Numbered from the stretch's first letter, positions 24,001 to 38,520 are shown. The stretch: 64,000 bases of DNA from Eutreptiella sp. 'Long Island Sound 2002' (GCA_964036045.1 OZ038380.1:9137913-9201912), one strand, 5' to 3'. Translations and numbers: made by a program. The notes: generated by a model from the letters alone, not told the origin.

Positions 24001-27000
24001 ACAGTCCAACCGTGACTTCTGCACAAAGGCTGCATGGCCAAGACGGAGCCAGTTTTGGAGCATTGTGACCACAATGTGGGGCACAAACTGTGAGTGCAGC
24101 ATTGCCGCAAAAAACACATGGTGTGACCCCAGTTTTGTGTGCAATAATGATTTACCACAGTCCAATCATGACTTCTGCACAAAGGCTGCATGGCCAAGAC
24201 CGAGCCAGTTTTGGAGCATTGTGACCACAATGTGGGGCACAAAGTGTGAGTGCAGCATTGCCGCAAAAAACACATGGTGGGACCCCAGTTTTGTGTGTAA
24301 TAATGATTTACCACAGTCCAACAATGACTTCTGCACAAAAACTACATGGCCAAGACCGAGCCAGTTTTGGGGCACAGTGGCCACAATGTGGGGCACAAAC
24401 AGTGAGTGCAGCATTGCCGCAAAAAACATACGGTGAGGCCCCAGTTTTGTGTGTAATAATGATTTACCACAGTCCAATCATGACTTCTGCACAAAAACTG
24501 CATGGCCAAGACCGAGCCAGTTTTGGGGCATAGTGGCCACAATGTGGGGCACAAACTGTGAGTGCAGCATTGCCGCAAAAAACACATGGTGAGACCCCTG
24601 TTTTGTGTGCAATAATGATTTACCACAGTCCAACCATGACTTCTGCACAAAGGCTGCATGGCCAAGACCGAGCCAGTTTCGGAGCATTGTGACCACAATG
24701 AGGGGCACAAACTGTGAGTGCAGCATTGCCGCAAAAAACACATGGTTAGACCCCAGTTTTGTGTGTAATAATGATTTACCACAGTCCAATCATGACTTCT
24801 GCACAAAGGATGCATGGCCAAGACCGAGCCAGTTTTGGGGCACAGTGGCCACAATGTGGGGCCCAAACAGTGAGTGCAGCATTGCCGCAAAAAACACATG
24901 GTGAGACCCCTGTTTTGTGTGCAATAATGATTTACCACAGTCCAACCATGACTTCTGCACAAAAACTGCATGGCCAAGACCGAGCCAGTTTTGGAGCATT
25001 GTGACCACAATGAGGGGCACAAACTGTGAGTGCAGCATTGCCGCAAAAAACACATGGTTAGACCCCAGTTTTGTGTGTAATAATGATTTACCACAGTCCA
25101 ACCATGACTTCTGCACAAAGGCTGCATGGCCAAGACCGAGCCAGTTTTGGAGCATTGTGACCACAATGAGGGGCGCAAACTGTGAGTGCAGCATTGCCGC
25201 AAAAAACACATGGTTAGACCCCAGTTTTGTGTGTAATAATGATTTACCACAGTCCAACCATGACCTCTGCACAAAGGCTGCATGGCCAAGACCGAGCCAG
25301 CTTTGGAGCATTGTGGCCACAATGTGGGGCACAAACAGTGAGTGCAGCATTGCCGCAAAATACACATGGTTAGACCCCAGTTTTGTGTGCAATAATGATT
25401 TACCACAGTCCAACCGTGATTTCTGCACAAAGGCTGCATGGCCAAGACGGAGCCAGTTTTGGGGCACAGTGACCACAATGTGGGGCACAAACTGTGAGTG
25501 CAGCATTGCCGCAAAAAGCACGTGCTGAGACCCCAGTTTTTGTGTGTAATAATGATTTACCACAGTCCAACCATGACTTCTGCACAAAGGCTGCATGGCC
25601 AAGACCGAGCCAGTTTTGGAGCATTGTGACCACAATGTGGGGCACAAACTGTCAGTGCAGCATTGCCGCAAAAAACACATGGTGTGACCCCAGTTTTGTG
25701 TGTAATAATGATTTACCACAGTCCAACCATGACTTCTGCACAAAGGCTGCATGGCCAAGACCGAGCCAGTTTTGGGGCATAGTGGCCACAATGCGCGGCA
25801 CAAACTGTGAGTGCAGCATTGCCGCAAAAAACACATGGTTAGACCCCAGTTTTGTGTGCAATAATGATTTACCACAGTCCAACCGTGATTTCTGCACAAA
25901 GGCTGCATGGCCAAGACGGAGCCAGTTTTGGGGCACAGTGACCACAATGTGGGGCACAAACTGTGAGTGCAGCATTGCCGCAAAAAGCACGTGCTGAGAC
26001 CCCAGTTTTTGTGTGTAATAATGATTTACCACAGTCCAACCATGACTTCTGCACAAAGGCTGCATGGCCAAGACGGAGCCAGTTTTGGAGCATTGTGACC
26101 ACAATGTGGGGCACAAACTGTGAGTGCAGCATTGCCGCAAAAAACATACGGTGAGACCCCAGTTTTGTGTGCAATAATGATTTACCACAGTCCAACCATG
26201 ACTTCTGCACAAAGGCTGCATGGCCAAGACCGAGCCAGCTTTGGGGCACAGTGGCCACAATGTGGGGCACAAACTGTGAGTGCAGCATTGCCGCAAAAAA
26301 CACATGGTGAGACCCCAGTTTTGTGTGTAATAATGATTTACCACAGTCCAATCATGACTTCTGCACAAAGGCTGCATGGCCAAGACCGAGCCAGTTTTGG
26401 GGCACAGTGGCCACAATGTGGGGCACAAACTGTGAGTGCAGCATTGCCGCAAAAAACACATGGTGAGACCCCAGTTTGGTGTGTAATAATGATTTACCAC
26501 AGTCCAACCATGACTTCTGCACAAAGGCTGCATGGCCAAGACCGACCCAGTTTTGGAGCATTGTGACCACAATGAGGGGCACAAACTGTGAGTGCAGCAT
26601 TGCCGCAAAAAACACATGGTGAGGCCCCAGTTTTGTGTGCAATAATGATTTACCACAGTCCAATCATGACTTCTGCACAAAGGCTGCATGGCCAAGACCG
26701 AGCCAGCTTTGGGGCACAGTGGCCACAATGTGGGGCACAAACAGTGAGTGCAGCATTGCCGCAAAATACACATGGTTAGACCCCAGTTTTGTGTGCAATA
26801 ATGATTTACCACAGTCCAACCGTGACTTCTGCACAAAGGCTGCATGGCCAAGACGGAGCCAGTTTTGGGGCACAGTGGCCACAATGTGGGGCACAAACAG
26901 TGAGTGCAGCATTGCCGCAAAAAGCACGTGCTGAGACCTCAGTTTTTGTGTGTAATAATGATTTACCACAGTCCAACCATGACTTCTGCACAAAGGCTGC

Positions 27001-29300
27001 ATGGCCAAGACCGAGCCAGTTTTGGAGCATTGTGACCACAATGTGGGGCACAAACTGTCAGTGCAGCATTGCCGCAAAAAACACATGGTGTGACCCCAGT
27101 TTTGTGTGCAATAATGATTTACCACAGTCCAATCATGACTTCTGCACAAATGCTGCATGGCCAAGACCGAGCCAGTTTTGGAGCATTGTGACCACAATGT
27201 GGGGCACAAAGTGTGAGTGCAGCATTGCCGCAAAAAACACATGGTGAGACCCCAGTTTTGTGTGTAATAATGATTTACCACAGTCCAACAATGACTTCTG
27301 CACAAAAACTACATGGCCAAGACCGAGCCAGTTTTGGGGCACAGTGGCCACAATGTGGGGCACAAACAGTGAGTGCAGCATTGCCGCAAAAAACATACGG
27401 TGAGGCCCCTGGTTTGTGTGTAATAATGATATACCACAGTCCAATCATGACTTCTGCACAAAAACTGCATGGCCAAGACCGAGCCAGTTTTGGGGCATAG
27501 TGGCCACAATGTGGGGCACAAACTGTGAGTGCAGCATTGCCGCAAAAAACACATGGTGAGACCCCTGTTTTGTGTGCAATAATGATTTACCACAGTCCAA
27601 CCATGACTTCTGCACAAAGGCTGCATGGCCAAGACCGAGCCAGTTTCGGAGCATTGTGACCACAATGAGGGGCACAAACTGTGAGTGCAGCATTGCCGCA
27701 AAAGACACATGGTTAGACCCCAGTTTTGTGTGTAATAATGATTTACCACAGTCCAATCATGACTTCTGCACAAAGGATGCATGGCCAAGACCGAGCCAGT
27801 TTTGGGGCACAGTGGCCACAATGTGGGGCACAAACAGTGAGTGCAGCATTGCCGCAAAAAACACATGGTGAGACCCCTGTTTTGTGTGCAATAATGATTT
27901 ACCACAGTCCAACCATGACTTCTGCACAAAAACTGCATGGCCAAGACCGAGCCAGTTTTGGAGCATTGTGACCACAATGACGGGCGCAAACTGTGAGTGC
28001 AGCATCGCGGCAAAAAACACATGGTTAGACCCCAGTTTTGTGTGTAATAATGATTTACCACAGTCCAATCATGACTTCTGCACAAAGGATGCATGGCCAA
28101 GACCGAGCCAGTTTTGGGGCACAGTGGCCACAATGTGGGGCACAAACAGTGAGTGCAGCATTGCCGCAAAAAACACATGGTGAGACCCCTGTTTTGTGTG
28201 CAATAATGATTTACCACAGTCCAACCATGACTTCTGCACAAAAACTGCATGGCCAAGACCGAGCCAGTTTTGGAGCATTGCGACCACAATGAGGGGCACA
28301 AACTGTGAGTGCAGCATTGCCGCAAAAAACACATGGTTAGACCCCAGTTTTGTGTGTAATAATGATTTACCACAGTCCAACCATGACTTCTGCACAAAGG
28401 CTGCATGGCCAAGACCGAGCCAGTTTTGGAGCATTGTGACCACAATGAGGGGCGCAAACTGTGAGTGCAGCATTGCCGCAAAAAACACATGGTTAGACCC
28501 CAGTTTTGTGTGCAATAATGATTTACCACAGTCCAACCATGACCTCTGCACAAAGGCTGCATGGCCAAGACCGAGCCAGCTTTGGAGCATTGTGGCCACA
28601 ATGTGGGGCACAAACTGTGAGTGCAGCATTGCCGCAAAATACACATGGTTAGACCCCAGTTTTGTGTGCAATAATGATTTACCACAGTCCAACCGTGAGT
28701 TCTGCACAAAGGCTGCATGGCCAAGACGGAGCCAGTTTTGGGGCACAGTGGCCACAATGTGGGGCACAAACTGTGAGTGCAGCATTGCCGCAAAACGCAC
28801 GTGCTGAGACCCCAGTTTTTGTGTGTAATAATGATTTACCACAGTCCAACCATGACTTCTGCACAAAGGCTGCATGGCCAAGACCGAGCCAGTTTTGGAG
28901 CATTGTGACCACAGTGTGGGGCACAAACTGTGAGTGCAGCATTGCCGCAAAAAACACATGGTGTGACCCCAGTTTTGTGTGCAATAATGATTTACCACAG
29001 TCCAATCATGACTTCTGCACAAAGGCTGCATGGCCAAGACCGAGCCAGTTTTGGAGCATTGTGACCACAATGTGGGGCACAAAGTGTGAGTGCAGCATTG
29101 CCGCAAAAAACACATGGTGAGACCCCAGTTTTGTGTGTAATAATGATTTACCACAGTCCAACCATGACTTCTGCACAAAAACTACATGGCCAAGACCGAG
29201 CCAGTTTTGGGGCACAGTGGCCACAATGTGGGGCACAAACAGTGAGTGCAGCATTGCCGCAAAAAACATACGGTGAGGCCCCAGTTTTGTGTGTAATAAT
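21100..29300 (+). repeat. 17/18-mer higher-order repeat, three copies
   Basis: Repeat units begin near 21,124, 23,778 and 26,588, so the spacings are 2,654 and 2,810 bp (17 or 18 monomers plus 2 bp). Each unit contains the same order of marked monomers: gaccgaccc with aatgaggggc, aatacacgtgg or aatacacatgg, caaccgtgac, tggtgtgacc, caacaatgac with aactacatgg, gacccctgttt, caaaggatgc, gggcgcaaac and the 157-bp gcacgtgctgag monomers. The first and third copies keep a 312-bp dimer (near 22,263-22,575 and 27,884-28,196) that the second lacks. The extra bases come from 157-bp monomers. Confidence 0.8.
23176..23199 (+). repeat. 157-bp monomer subfamily: GCACGTGC linked to a T insertion
   Basis: An 8-bp palindrome GCACGTGC (23,176-23,183) is followed 12 bp later by cag plus five T instead of four. 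The same linked pair occurs with GCACGTGC at 23,645, 25,518, 25,987, 26,924 and 28,797. Each adds 1 bp to the array phase. The inner CACGTG is an E-box core, the type of site bound by bHLH proteins; binding here is untested. Confidence 0.8.
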
Positions 29301-32300
29301 GATTTACCACAGTCCAATCATGACTTCTGCACAAAAACTGCATGGCCAAGACCGAGCCAGTTTTGGGGCACAGTGGCCACAATGTGGGGCACAACCTGTG
29401 AGTGCAGCATTGCCGCAAAAAACACATGGTGAGACCCCTGTTTTGTGTGCAATAATGATTTACCACAGTCCAACCATGACTTCTGCACAAAGGCTGCATG
29501 GCCAAGACCGAGCCAGTTTTGGAGCATTGTGACCACAATGTGGGGCACAAACAGTGAGTGCAGCATTGCCGCAAAAAGCACATGGTTAGACCCCAGTTGT
29601 GTGTGTAATAATGATTTACCACAGTCCAACCATGACTTCTGCACAAAGGGTGCATGGCCAAGACCGAGCCAGTTTTGGAGCACAGTGGCCACAATGTGGG
29701 GCACAAACTGTGAGTGCAGCATTGCCGCAAAAAATACATGGTTAGACCCCAGTTTTGTGTGTAATAATGATTTACCACAGTCCAACCATGACTTCTGCAC
29801 AAAGGCTGCATGGCCAAGACCGAGCCAGGTTTGGGGCACAGTGGCCACAATGTGGGGCACAAACAGTGAGTGCAGCATTGCCGCAAAAAACACATGGTTA
29901 GACCCCAGTTTTGTGTGTAATAATGATTTACCACAGTCCAACCATGACTTCTGCACAAAGGCTGCATGGCCAAGACCGAGCCAGTTTTGGAGCATTGTGG
30001 CCACAATGTGGGGCACAAACAGTGAGTGCAGCATTGCCACAAAAAACACATGCTGGGACCCCAGTTTTGTGTGTAATAATGATTTACCACAGTCCAACCA
30101 TGACTTCCGCACAAAGGCTGCATGGCCAACACCGAGCCAGCTTTGGGGCACAGTGGCCACAATGTGGGGCACAAACAGTGAGTGCAGCATTGCCGCAAAA
30201 AACACATGGTTAGACCCGAGTTTTGTGTGCAATAATGATTTACCACAGTCCAACCATGACTTCTGCACAAAGGCTGCATGGCCAAGACCGAGCCAGTTTT
30301 GGAGCATTGTGGCCACAATGTGGGGCACAAACAGTGAGTGCAGCATTGCCACAAAAAACACATGCTGAGACCCCAGTTTTGTGTGTAATAATGATTTACC
30401 ACAGTCCAACCATGACTTCCGCACAAAGGCTGCATGGCCAAGACCGAGCCAGCTTTGGGGCACAGTGGCCACAATGTGGGGCACAAACAGTGAGTGCAGC
30501 ATTGCCGCAAAAAACACATGGTTAGACCCCAGTTTTGTGTGCAATAATGATTTACCACAGTCCAACCATGACTTCTGCACAAAGGCTGCATGGCCAAGAC
30601 CGAGCCAGGTTTGGAGCATTGTGGCCACAATGTGGGGCACAAACTGTGAGTGCAGCATTGCCGCAAAAAACACACTGTGAGACCCCAGTCTTGTGTGTAA
30701 TAATGATTTACCACAGTCCAATCATGACTTCTGCATAAAGGCTGCATGGCCAAGACCGAGCCAGCTTTGGGGCACAGTGGCCACAATGTGGGGTACAAAC
30801 AGTGAGTGCAGCATTGCCGCAAAAAACACATGGTTAGACCCCAGTTTTGTGTGTAATAATGATTTACCACAGTCCAATCATGACTTCTGCACAAAGGCTG
30901 CATGGCCAAGACCGAGCCAGTTTTGGAGCATTGTGGCCACAATGTGGGGCACAAACTGTGAGTGCAGCATTGCCGCAAAAAACACATGGTTAGACCCCAG
31001 TTTTGTGTGCAATAATGATTTACCACAGTCCAACCATGACTTCTGCACAAAGGCTGCATGGCCAAGACCGAGCCAGTTTCGGAGCATTGTGACCACAATG
31101 AGGGGCACAAACTGTGAGTGCAGCATTGCCGCAAAAAATACATGGTTAGACCCCAGTTTTGTGTGTAATAATGATTTACCACAGTCCAATCATGACTTCT
31201 GCACAAAGGATGCATGGCCAAGACCGAGCCAGTTTTGGGGCACAGTGGCCACAATGTGGGGCACAAACAGTGAGTGCAGCATTGCCGCAAAAAACACATG
31301 GTGAGACCCCTGTTTTGTGTGCAATAATGATTTACCACAGTCCAACCATGACTTCTGCACAAAGGCTGCATGGCCAAGACCGAGCCAGTTTTGGAGCATT
31401 GTGACCACAATGTGGGGCACAAACTGTGAGTGCAGCATTGCCGCAACAAACACATGGTTAGACCCCTGTTTTGTGTGTAATAATGATTTACCACAGTCCA
31501 ACCATGACTTCTGCACAAAGGCTGCATGGCCAAGACCGAGCCAGTTTTGGAGCATTGTGACCACAATGTGGGGCACAAACAGTGAGTGCAGCATTGCCGC
31601 AAAAAGCACATGGTTAGACCCGAGTTTTGTGTGTAATAATGATTTACCACAGTCCAACCATGACTTCTGCACAAAGGGTGCATGGCCAAGACCGAGCCAG
31701 TTTTGGAGCACAGTGGCCACAATGTGGGGCACAAACTGTGAGTGCAGCATTGCCGCAAAAAATACATGGTTAGACCCCAGTTTTGTGTGTAATAATGATT
31801 TACCACAGTCCAACCATGACTTCTGCACAAAGGCTGCATGGCCGGGACCGAGCCAGCTTTGGGGCACAGTGGCCACAATGTCGGGCACAAACAGTGAGTG
31901 CAGCATTGCCGCAAAAAACACATGGTTAGACCCCAGTTTTGTGTGTAATAATGATTTACCACAGTCCAACCATGACTTCTGCACAAAGGCTGCATGGCCA
32001 AGACCGAGCCAGTTTTGGAGCATTGTGGCCACAATGTGGGGCGCAAACAGTGAGTGCAGCATTGCCACAAAAAACACATGCTGGGACCCCAGTTTTGTGT
32101 GTAATAATGATTTACCACAGTCCAACCATGACTTCCGCACAAAGGCTGCATGGCCAAGACCGAGCCAGCTTTGGGGCACAGTGGCCACAATGTGGGGCAC
32201 AAACAGTGAGTGCAGCATTGCCGCAAAAAACACATGGTGAGACCCCTGTTTTGTGTGCAATAATGATTTACCACAGTCCAACCATGACTTCTGCACAAAG

Positions 32301-35300
32301 GCTGCATGGCCAAGACCGAGCCAGTTTTGGAGCATTGTGACCACAATGTGGGGCACAAACTGTGAGTGCAGCATTGCCGCAAAAAACACATGGTTAGACC
32401 CCTGTTTTGTGTGTAATAATGATTTACCACAGTCCAACCATGACTTCTGCACAAAGGCTGCATGGCCAAGACCGAGCCAGTTTTGGAGCATTGTGACCAC
32501 AATGTGGGGCACAAACAGTGAGTGCAGCATTGCCGCAAAAAGCACATGGTTAGACCCGAGTTTTGTGTGTAATAATGATTTACCACAGTCCAACCATGAC
32601 TTCTGCACAAAGGGTGCATGGCCAAGACCGAGCCAGTTTTGGAGCACAGTGGCCACAATGTGGGGCACAAACTGTGAGTGCAGCATTGCCGCAAAAAATA
32701 CATGGTTAGACCCCAGTTTTGTGTGTAATAATGATTTACCACAGTCCAACCATGACTTCTGCACAAAGGCTGCATGGCCAAGACCGAGCCAGCTTTGGGG
32801 CACAGTGGCCACAATGTGGGGCACAAACAGTGAGTGCAGCATTGCCGCAAAAAACACATGGTTAGACCCCAGTTTTGTGTGTAATAATGATTTACCACAG
32901 TCCAACCATGACTTCTGCACAAAGGCTGCATGGCCAAGACCGAGCCAGTTTTGGAGCATTGTGGCCACAATGTGGGGCACAAACAGTGAGTGCAGCATTG
33001 CCACAAAAAACACATGCTGGGACCCCAGCCTTCTGTGTAATAATGATTTACCACAGTCCAACCATGACTTCCGCACAAAGGCTGCATGGCCAAGACCGAG
33101 CCAGCTTTGGGGCACAGTGGCCACAATGTGGGGCACAAACTGTGAGTGCAGCATTGCCGCAAAAAACACATGGTTAGACCCCAGTTTTGTGTGCAATAAT
33201 GATTTACCACAGTCCAACCATGACTTCTGCACAAAGGCTGCATGGCCAAGACCGAGCCAGTTTTGGAGCATTGTGGCCACAATGTGGGGCACAAACAGTG
33301 AGTGCAGCATTGCCACAAAAAACACATGCTGAGACCCCGGTTTTGTGTGTAATAATGATTTACCACAGTCCAACCATGACTTCCGCACAAAGGCTGCATG
33401 GCCAAGACCGAGCCAGCTTTGGGGCACAGTGGCCACAATGTGGGGCACAAACAGTGAGTGCAGCATTGCCGCAAAAAACACATGGTTAGACCCCAGTTTT
33501 GTGTGCAATAATGATTTACCACAGTCCAACCATGACTTCTGCACAAAGGCTGCATGGCCAAGACCGAGCCAGTTTTGGAGCATTGTGGCCACAATGTGGG
33601 GCACAAACAGTTAGTGCAGCATTGCCGCAAAAAACACACTTTGAGACCCCTGTTTTGTGTGTAATAATGATTTACCACAGTCCAACCATGACTTCCGCAC
33701 AAAGGCTGCATGGCCAAGACCGAGCCAGCTTTGGGGCACAGTGACCACAATGTGGGGCACAAACAGTGAGTGCAGCATTGCCGCAAAAAACACATGGTTA
33801 GACCCCAGTTTTGTGTGCAATAATGATTTACCACAGTCCAAGCATGACTTCTGCACAAAGGCTGCATGGCCAAGACGGAGCCAGTTTTGGGGCACAGTGG
33901 CCACAATGTGGGGCACAAACAGTGAGTGCAGCATTGCCGCAAAAAACACATGGTTAGACCCCGGTTTTGTGTGTAATAATGATTTACCACAGTCCAATCA
34001 TGACTTCTGCACAAAGGCTGCATGGCCAAGACCGAGCCAGTTTTGGAGCATTGTGGCCACAATGTGGGGCACAAACTGTGAGTGCAGCATTGCCGCAAAA
34101 AACACATGGTGAGACCCCAGTTTTGTGTGTAATAATGATTTACCACAGTCCAACCATGACTTCTGCACAAAGGCTGCATGGCCGGGACCGAGCCAGTTTT
34201 GGGGCACAGTGGCCACAATGTGGGGCACAAACTGTGAGTGCAGCATTGCCGCAAAAAACACATGGTGTGACCCCAGTTTTGTGTGTAATAATGATTTACC
34301 ACAGTCCAATCATGACTTCTGCACAAAGGATGCATGGCCAAGACCGAGCCAGTTTTGGAGCATTGTGACCACAATGTGGGGCACAAACAGTGAGTGCAGC
34401 ATTGCCGCAAAAAGCACGTGGTGAGACCCCAGTTTTGTATGTAATAACGATTTACCACAGTGCAACCAGGACTTCCGCACAAAGGCTGCATGGCCAAGAC
34501 CGAGCCAGCTTTGGGGCACAGTGGCCACAATGTGGGGCACAAACAGTGAGTGCAGCATTGCCGCAAAAAACACATGGTTAGACCCCAGTTTTGTGTGCAA
34601 TAATGATTTACCACAGTCCAACCATGACTTCTGCACAAAGGCTGCATGGCCAAGACCGAGCCAGTTTTGGAGCATTGTGGCCACAATGTGGGGCACAAAC
34701 AGTGAGTGCAGCATTGCCACAAAAAACACATGCTGAGACCCCAGTTTTGTGTGCAATAATGATTTACCACAGTCCAACCATGACTTCCGCACAAAGGCTG
34801 CATGGCCAAGACCGAGCCAGCTTTGGGGCACAGTGGCCACAATGTGGGGCACAAACAGTGAGTGCAGCATTGCCGCAAAAAACACATGGTTAGACCCCGG
34901 TTTTGTGTGTAATAATGATTTACCACAGTCCAACCATGACTTCTGCACAAAGGCTGCATGCCCAAGACCGAGCCAGTTTTGGAGCATTGTGGCCACACTG
35001 TGGGGCACAAATTGTGAGTGCAGCATTGCCGCCAAAAACACATGGTTAGACCCCAGTTTTGTGTGCAATAATGATTTACCACAGTCCAACCACGACTTCT
35101 GCACAAAGGCTGCATGGCCGGGACCGAGCCAGTTTTGGGGCACAGTGGCCACAATGTGGGGCACAAACTGTGAGTGCAGCATTGCCGCAAAAAACACATG
35201 GTGTGACCCCAGTTTTGTGTGTAATAATGATTTACCACAGTCCAACCATGACTTCTGTACAAAGGATGCATGGCCAAGACCGAGCCAGTTTTGGAGCATT

Positions 35301-36000
35301 GTGACCACAATGTGGGGCACAAACAGTGAGTGCAGCATTGCCACAAAAAACACATGCTGAGACCCCAGTTTTGTGTGTAATAATGATTTACCACAGTCCA
35401 ACCATGACTTCCGCACAAAGGCTGCATGGCCAAGACCGAGCCAGCTTTGGGGCACAGTGGCCACAATGTGGGGCACAAACTGTGAGTGCAGCATTGCCGC
35501 AAAAAACACATGGTTAGACCCCGGTTTTGTGTGTAATAATGATTTACCACAGTCCAACCATGACTTCTGCACAAAGGCTGCATGGCCAAGACCGAGCCAG
35601 TTTTGGAGCATTGTGGCCACAATGTGGGGCACAAACTGTGAGTGCAGCATTGCCGCAAAAAACACATGGTGTGACCCTAGTTTTGTGTGCAATAATGATT
35701 TACCACAGTCCAACCATGACTTCTGCACAAAGGCTGCATGGCCGGGACCGAGCCAGTTTTGGGGCACAGTGGCCACAATGTGGGGCACAAACTGTGAGTG
35801 CAGCATTGCCGCAAAAAACACATAGTGTGACCCCAGTCTTGTGTGTAATAATGATTTACCACAGTCCAATCATGACTTCTGCACAAAGGATGCATGGCCA
35901 AGACCGAGCCAGTTTTGGAGCATTGCGACCACAATGTGGGGCACAAACAGTGAGTGCAGCATTGCCGCAAAAAGCACGTGGTGAGACCCCAGTTTTGTGT
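29301..36000 (+). repeat. A-rich domain with cattgccacaaaa variants
   Basis: Class A and hybrid gagcattgtggcc monomers predominate. Variants largely confined to about 30-35.4 kb are cattgccacaaaaaacac followed by atgctg, gacttccgcac and gccgggaccg (31,842; about 34,183; 35,119; 35,743). One aberrant copy at about 34,437-34,475 has three clustered changes: gtatgtaataacg, cagtgcaacc and aggacttcc. Confidence 0.65.
31270..33140 (+). repeat. 6-mer repeat, period 936 bp
   Basis: About 31,270-32,200 matches 32,206-33,140 at 936 bp. The marker gcacaaagggtgc occurs at 31,669 and 32,605, and an earlier relative lies at 29,641 (2,028 bp, 13 monomers before). Differences are few: gccggg versus gccaag, aatgtcggg versus aatgtgggg, ggcgc versus ggcac. 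Confidence 0.75.
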
Positions 36001-38520
36001 GTAATAATGATTTACCACAGTCCAATCATGACTTCTGCACAAAAACTGCATGGCCAAGACCGAGCCAGTTTTGGGGCACAGTGGCCACAATGTGGGGCAC
36101 AAACTGTGAGTGCAGCATTGCCGCAAATAACACATGGTTAGACCCCAGTTTTGTGTGTAATAATGATTTACCACAGTCCAATCATGACTTCTGCACAAAA
36201 ACTGCATGGCCAAGACCGAGCCAGTTTTGGGGCATAGTGGCCACAATGTGGGGCACAAACTGTGAGTGCAGCATTGCCGCAAAAAACATACGGTGAGGCC
36301 CCAGTTTTGTGTGTAATAATGATTTACCACAGTCCAATCATGACTTCTGCACAAAAACTGCATGGCCAAGACCGAGCCAGTTTTGGGGCATAGTGGCCAC
36401 AATGTGCGGCACAAACTGTGAGTGCAGCATTGCCGCAAAAAACATACGGTGAGGCCCCAGTTTTGTGTGTAATAATGATTTACCACAGTCCAACCATGAC
36501 TTCTGCACAAAAACTGCATGGCCAAGACCGAGCCAGTTTTGGGGCATAGTGGCCACAATGTGCGGCACAAACTGTGAGTGCAGCATTGCCGCAGAAAACA
36601 TACGGTGAGACCCCAGTTTTGTGTGCAATAATGATTTACCACAGTCCAACCATGACTTCTGCACAAAGGCTGCATGGCCAAGACCGAGCCAGTTTTGGGG
36701 CATTGTGGCCACAATGTGGGGCTCAAGCTGTGAGTGCAGCATTGCCGCAAAAAACACATGGTTAGACCCGAGTTTGGTGTGTAATAATGATTTACCACAG
36801 TCCAACCATGACTTCTGCACAAAGGCTGCATGGCCAAGACCGAGCCAGTTTTGGAGCATTGTGACCACAATGAAGGGCACAAACAGTGAGTGCAGCATTG
36901 CCGCAAAAAACACACGGTGAGGCCCCAGTTTTGTGTGTAATAATGATTTACCACAGTCCAATCATGACTTCTGCACAAAGGCTGCATGGCCAAGACCGAG
37001 CCAGTTGTGGGGCACAGTGGCCACAATGTGGGGCAAAAAACAGTGAGTGCAGCATTGCCGCAAAATACACATGCTGAGACCCCAGTTTTGTGTGTAATAA
37101 TGATTTACCACAGTCCGACCGTGACTTCTGCACAAAGGCTGAATGGCCAAGACGGAGCCAGTTTTGGGGCACAGTGGCCACAATGTGGGGCACAAACTGT
37201 GAGTGCAGCATTGCCGCAAAAAGCACGTGGTGAGACCCCAGTTTGTGTGTGTAATAATCATTTACCACAGTCCAACCATGACTTCTGCACAAAGGATGCA
37301 TGGCCAAGACCGAGCCAGTTTTGGAGCATTGTGACCACAATGTGGGGCACAAACAGTGAGTGCAGCATTGCCGCAAAAAGCACGTGGTGAGACCCCAGTT
37401 TTGTGTGTAATAATGATTTACCACAGTCCAATCATGACTTCTGCACAAAAACAGCATGGCCAAGACCGAGCCAGTTTTGGGGCACAGTGGCCACAATGTG
37501 GGGCACAAACTGTGAGTGCAGCATTGCCGCAAAAAACACATGGTTAGACCCCAGTTTTGTGTGTAATAATGATTTACCACAGTCCAATCATGACTTCTGC
37601 ACAAAAACTGCATGGCCAAGACCGAGCCAGTTTTGGGGCATAGTGGCCACAATGTGGGGCACAAACTGTGAGTGCAGCATTGCCGCAAAAAACATACGGT
37701 GAGGCCCCAGTTTTGTGTGTAATAATGATTTACCACAGTCCAATCATGACTTCTGCACAAAAACTGCATGGCCAAGACCGAGCCAGTTTTGGGGCATAGT
37801 GGCCACAATGTGGGGCACAAACTGTGAGTGCAGCATTGCCGCAAAAAACATACGGTGAGACCCCAGTTTTGTGTGTAATAATGATTTACCACAGTCCAAC
37901 CATGACTTCTGCACAAAAACTGCATGGCCAAGACCGAGCCAGTTTTGGGGCATAGTGGCCACAATGTGCGGCACAAACTGTGAGTGCAGCATTGCCGCAA
38001 AAAACATACGGTGAGACCCCAGTTTTGTGTGCAATAATGATTTACCACAGTCCAACCATGACTTCTGCACAAAAACTGCATGGCCAAGACCGAGCCAGTT
38101 TTGGGGCATTGTGGCCACAATGTGGGGCACAAACTGTGAGTGCAGCATTGCCGCAAAAAACATACGGTGAGACCCCAGTTTTGTGTGTAATAATGATTTA
38201 CCACAGTCCAATCATGACTTCTGCACAAAGGCTGCATGGCCAAGACCGAGCCAGTTTTGGGGCACAGTGGCCACAATGTGGGGCACAAACTGTGAGTGCA
38301 GCATTGCCGCAAAAAACACATGGTGAGACCCCAGTTTGGTGTGTAATAATGATTTACCACAGTCCAACCATGACTTCTGCACAAAGGCTGCATGGCCAAG
38401 ACCGAGCCAGTTTTGGAGCATTGTGACCACAATGAAGGGCACAAACAGTGAGTGCAGCATTGCCGCAAAAAACACACGGTGAGGCCCCAGTTTTGTGTGT
38501 AATAATGATTTACCACAGTC
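36000..38520 (+). repeat. Class C island
   Basis: Monomers return to gggcatagtggcc with tacggtgag and aaaaactgc between the two A/B domains. The markers aatgaagggc (about 36,870 and 38,433) and gtttggtgtg occur twice, 1.56 kb apart. Two 1-bp insertions lie near 37,035 (ggggcaaaaaacag) and 37,240 (gtttgtgtgtgtaataatc). Confidence 0.65.
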
